Assembly: GCA_937874815.1 (NCBI GenBank)
Contig: CALNBW010000270.1
Location: 1 to 15,478, forward strand
Reading direction: 5' to 3'
Source: an uncultured Bacillota bacterium
GTDB lineage: Bacteria; Bacillota; UBA994; UBA5500
Length of the DNA stretch: 15,478 bases
Shown: positions 13,015 to 15,478 of the stretch, one piece after another
How positions within the stretch are numbered: the first letter of the stretch is position 1
Layout of the letters: every line of letters starts with the position of its first letter
Translations under genes and position numbers: made by a program
Notes under the pieces: generated by a model
Told to the model about the DNA's origin: nothing
Database searches by the model: none
The model's input: the letters and a program-made list of their open reading frames with translations, nothing else

Positions 13015-13764
13015 ATGCTTGAATTAAGGGATATCCATAAGTCGTATGGCACCCACCCCCTGTTGCAGGGCATTAATCTGGCTGTCAATGCCGGCGAAAG
13101 CTTGATACTGGTAGGGGAAAGCGGCAGTGGCAAGACGACCCTAGCCAAGATTATTGCCGGCATGGAAAAGCCCGACCACGGCTCGCTGTCGTTTGCTGGG
13201 CTCAGTTTGGCAGGAAGCTTTAGACAACGGCGGTTTGAAGATTGCGCCAGCATTCAGTACATTTTTCAGGACCCTTATAGTGTTTTGGAGCCAGCCTTTA
13301 CTGTGGAGAAAGCGTTTGCTGAAACGGAGCGCATTTGCCGACGTCATCATTGGCCGTTTCTGCCCGGCAAAGAGGCTCTGAGCTACGTTGACGCCGATCT
13401 GCTTCCCTACCTGCAGCGGCGAGTGCGAGAGCTGTCTGGCGGGCAGCGACAGAAAATCTGTATCGCCAGGGCGTTAATACCCATCCCCAAGGTGATTATT
13501 GCCGATGAATCTACGTCGATGTTGGACTATGAGAGCAGCAAAGACATCATTGATCTTCTAAACCGTATCAAGGAAGAGAAAGGCGTAATCTTAATTGTCA
13601 TCTTGCATGATATTGATTTTGCCTATGATCAATGGGATAGGATTGCAGTGCTAGAATCGGGTGCAATAGTAGAACATATGCCTTTTCGTGATTTCTATAC
13701 GCAAGCTAAGCACCCCTATAGCCAGGAACTGATCACAGCCTATAGATTCTTCCAAGAGTCGTAG
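13015..13764 (+). CDS. ABC importer ATPase 2, NikE/CntF-like
   Basis: A 249-residue ATP-binding subunit starting 11 bases after ATPase 1. The spacer TAGAGGTATTACAG supplies a weak GAGG site. Motifs: Walker A G-E-S-G-S-G-K-T-T at 34-42, Q-loop Q85 (Q-D-P-Y-S-V-L-E-P), signature L-S-G-G-Q at 140-144 followed by R-Q-K-I-C-I-A-R-A-L, Walker B V-I-I-A-D-E165, D-loop S-M-L-D and His198. After the catalytic Glu the common P-T-S-A reads S-T-S-M, a mild departure. The end has H-P-Y-S-Q-E-L-I at 233-240, the start of the 'HPYT' segment of oligopeptide ATPases, but the Cys-rich extension is missing. Length fits the nickel/opine type. It completes the importer. Confidence 0.92.
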   Translation: MLELRDIHKSYGTHPLLQGINLAVNAGESLILVGESGSGKTTLAKIIAGMEKPDHGSLSFAGLSLAGSFRQRRFEDCASIQYIFQDPYSVLEPAFTVEKAFAETERICRRHHWPFLPGKEALSYVDADLLPYLQRRVRELSGGQRQKICIARALIPIPKVIIADESTSMLDYESSKDIIDLLNRIKEEKGVILIVILHDIDFAYDQWDRIAVLESGAIVEHMPFRDFYTQAKHPYSQELITAYRFFQES

Positions 13765-13766
13765 AG

Positions 13767-13775
13767 TGATATAAT
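13767..13775 (+). promoter_or_regulatory. Extended -10 promoter for the MFS gene
   Basis: TGATATAAT matches the extended -10 pattern TG-N-TATAAT exactly, three bases after the ATPase 2 stop codon. No good -35 box lies 16-18 bases upstream, which is tolerated with an extended -10. Transcription would start near 13782, downstream of the ATG at 13776, so that ATG could not be used from this promoter. Confidence 0.45.
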
Positions 13776-13814
13776 ATGGTGAAGCAAATGGCTGCAGAAA
13801 GAAGGATCTATAAC

Positions 13815-14993
13815 ATGCAGAATATCATTTTTCTCGGGCTTGTCAGCTTCTTTTCTGACATCAGCGCTGAAATGGTTTATCCCCTAATACCGCTGTATCT
13901 CACTTCAGTTTTTGGTGCCACACCCGCTTTGGTAGGTGTAATTGAAGGCATTGCCGAGAGCGTGGCCAGCCTGCTGAAGGTGTTCAGTGGCTACGTCACT
14001 GACAAATACCAGAATAAGAAACCTGTTGCTTTCTTAGGCTATGCCACCGGTCTTATTTACAAGGTAGCGTTGCTCATAGCGTCTTCATGGGCTGGCATTC
14101 TAGTTGCACGGGTGATTGATCGTGTCGGCAAGGGCATCCGCACCGCGCCCAGGGACGCACTGGTGAGCGAGAGCGCCGATAAAAACAGCATAGGCCAGGC
14201 TTTTGGCATTCATAAGGCGCTGGACATGGCCGGTTCGTCCTTAGGTATTCTAATTGCCTACTTGTTATTGACTAAGGCCCACGGTAACTTCAATTATAAA
14301 GGGGCTTTTCTTATTTCTGCTGTGCCCGCAATTATCGGATTGGCAGCGTTGTTGTTTGTAAAAGAGCAAAAACAGGTGCGCGAGAGTAAGCCCCGGGAAC
14401 CGTTTTGGACGCGCATTAAAGATCTAGATAACAACCTAAAACTATACCTGTTGGTCACCTTTATTTTTACTCTCGGCAACTCTTCAAACACGTTTCTGTT
14501 ACTACGTGCCAAGAGTATTGGTTTTACAGATACCAGCGCAGTGCTACTTTATTTCATATACAGTTTGACTGCGGCGTTACTATCCGTATTCTTCGGTAAA
14601 CTATCTGACAAAATCGGAAGAAAAAAGGTTCTGGTGTCTGCATATACGACTTTTGCTGCTGTTTATACCGCATTCGCCTTTGCTTCTAGTGCAGCAATGT
14701 TGGTTATCGCCTTTATCGTCTACGGCTGCTACGCTGCTATGGTTGCGGGCGCAGAAAGAGCGCTGATTGCAGAAGTAGCGCCTCCCGAACTCAAGGGAAC
14801 TATGTTGGGGCTGCATGGGACTATTGTAGGCATAGCGTTACTCCCAGCAAGCATTATTGCCGGGTTCTTATGGAACGCCTTTGGAGCCGTTGCCCCTTTC
14901 GCTTTTGGTGCCTGTCTTTCCCTGGTAGCTGCCATCATGTTGGTATTCTTGCTGAACCAGCAGCAGACAAAGAGTTTGCCTGCTAATGAATAG
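13815..14993 (+). CDS. Major facilitator superfamily transporter (MJ1317-like)
   Basis: A 392-residue membrane transporter with about 12 helices. The start at 13815 (M-Q-N-I-I-F-L-G-L-V-S-F-F-S-D-I-S-A-E-M) is preferred because family members begin there, GAAGGA (13801-13806) lies 8 bases upstream, and the likely promoter would start transcription past the ATG at 13776. An ATG at 13776 or 13788 would add 13 or 9 residues. Family landmarks: Y-P-L-I-P-L-Y-L, V-I-E-G-I-A-E-S-V-A-S-L-L-K-V-F-S-G-Y (helix 2), D-R-V-G-K-G-I-R-T-A-P-R-D-A-L after helix 4, and a second-half G-x-L-S-D-K-I-G-R-K-K loop (G-K-L-S-D-K-I-G-R-K-K), the motif A. These antiporters export small molecules or drugs using the proton gradient. 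The substrate is unknown. It follows the importer in the same direction but may be separately transcribed. Confidence 0.9.
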   Translation: MQNIIFLGLVSFFSDISAEMVYPLIPLYLTSVFGATPALVGVIEGIAESVASLLKVFSGYVTDKYQNKKPVAFLGYATGLIYKVALLIASSWAGILVARVIDRVGKGIRTAPRDALVSESADKNSIGQAFGIHKALDMAGSSLGILIAYLLLTKAHGNFNYKGAFLISAVPAIIGLAALLFVKEQKQVRESKPREPFWTRIKDLDNNLKLYLLVTFIFTLGNSSNTFLLLRAKSIGFTDTSAVLLYFIYSLTAALLSVFFGKLSDKIGRKKVLVSAYTTFAAVYTAFAFASSAAMLVIAFIVYGCYAAMVAGAERALIAEVAPPELKGTMLGLHGTIVGIALLPASIIAGFLWNAFGAVAPFAFGACLSLVAAIMLVFLLNQQQTKSLPANE

Positions 14994-15043
14994 CAGTAGA
15001 TATATGGAGTTAAAGAAGGTATTGATGCATTAAGGGAAGAACA

Positions 15044-15370
15044 ATGGCCAAGGAAGGCAATGTACGCAATATGGGGGGAGGAGTGGAGTTGGCGGAGAAA
15101 CAGGATGATTACCTTGAGAAGCTAGATGAATGGCAGGAGCATCAATATAGCCCAGGCTACTATGCAGGGAAAGCGCATCCTCTGATAGCAGCAAATCGTA
15201 ATCCGAAGCTGCTGGGCTGGTCATTAATAGTTGCAGCCATCTTTCTCTTTCTGGCAGTCCTATTTTGTATGCGAATTGGATGGGGTTCAGACAACGGCCT
15301 CCTCATGATTGGGCTGGTCGCACTAAGCGCACTTTTGCTATGGACTGGCTTACGATGGCTAAGAAAATAA
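15044..15370 (+). CDS. Small two-helix membrane protein, unknown
   Basis: A 108-residue protein I do not recognise. ATG 15044 has AAGGGAAG (15032-15039) 4 bases upstream; a later ATG at 15071 would also be in frame. Residues 1-56 are polar and charged (E-L-A-E-K-Q-D-D-Y-L-E-K-L-D-E-W-Q-E-H), probably cytoplasmic. Two hydrophobic segments follow: about 57-76 (L-G-W-S-L-I-V-A-A-I-F-L-F-L-A-V-L-F-C) and 85-104 (G-L-L-M-I-G-L-V-A-L-S-A-L-L-L-W), joined by a short loop, and the chain ends L-R-W-L-R-K. The net arrangement suggests both ends on the same side of the membrane. It lies 50 bases after the MFS gene on the same strand and could be co-transcribed. No functional hint beyond this. Confidence 0.65.
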   Translation: MAKEGNVRNMGGGVELAEKQDDYLEKLDEWQEHQYSPGYYAGKAHPLIAANRNPKLLGWSLIVAAIFLFLAVLFCMRIGWGSDNGLLMIGLVALSALLLWTGLRWLRK

Positions 15371-15478
15371 GCCAAAGCAACCGTCCGAGACCACTGAAAA
15401 TCCCCTGAAGGCTTTGGGTAAGGTCGTTGGTCCTGCGTAAAGCGCATTGGGGCCTCTAATAGAAGGTGCTTAGACAGC
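15371..15478. other. 3' edge of the window, no gene recognised
   Basis: The last 108 bases contain AACCGTCC (15379-15386) followed by CCACTG, a possible degenerate copy of the GGACGGTT repeat core on the minus strand, again starting within 10 bases of a stop codon. CCAAAGC (15372-15378) can pair with GCTTTGG further on, but no T-run follows. No coding frame is supported. Confidence 0.35.

Noticed and set aside
1..15478. tRNA, rRNA or CRISPR arrays
   Set aside because: No cloverleaf with CCA-side pairing, rRNA signature or regularly spaced direct repeats was seen on either strand.

Overview
The window reads like chromosomal DNA from an anaerobic, low-to-mid GC Gram-positive bacterium (Bacillota, probably Clostridia). 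This rests on strong AGGAGG-type ribosome binding sites with 5-9 base spacing, the gene families present (DUF3788/DUF3795, stand-alone GNATs, an IS3 element) and short GGGGACGGTC hairpin repeats just after stop codons. No gene here fixes the genus.

Layout. (1) Bases 1-990 hold the C-terminal part of a radical-SAM-like protein whose start lies outside the window. (2) Bases 1250-6090 carry separately spaced accessory genes, each with its own ribosome binding site: a DUF3788-DUF3795 fusion, a GyrI-like effector-binding protein followed by a good terminator, a PPP-type metallophosphoesterase with an SH3-like tail, and two tandem-GNAT acetyltransferases. (3) Bases 6176-7475 are a complete 1,300-bp IS3-family element on the minus strand (orfA, orfB, an A9 frameshift site, terminal inverted repeats and a 3-bp GTC target duplication). 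(4) Bases 7558-8885 encode a SAM-dependent methyltransferase and a third GNAT. The GNAT sits behind a promoter region with a direct and an inverted repeat. (5) Bases 8982-13764 are a tightly coupled five-gene ABC importer operon of the peptide/nickel type: binding protein, two permeases, two ATPases. (6) A major facilitator transporter follows, with its own likely extended -10 promoter, then a small two-helix membrane protein.

How the genes work together. The importer genes overlap or nearly touch and should form one complex: extracellular binding protein, DppB/DppC-like channel and two NBDs. The substrate cannot be read from sequence. The short ATPases and the adjacent MFS gene recall metallophore/nickel-type loci as much as dipeptide ones. 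The binding protein lacks the lipobox cysteine by one base.

The most notable non-coding signal is a family of hairpin repeats sharing a nearly constant 15-nt loop with compensating stem changes. The IS element is inserted inside one of these. Removing the IS and one GTC restores a roughly 50-bp palindromic element.
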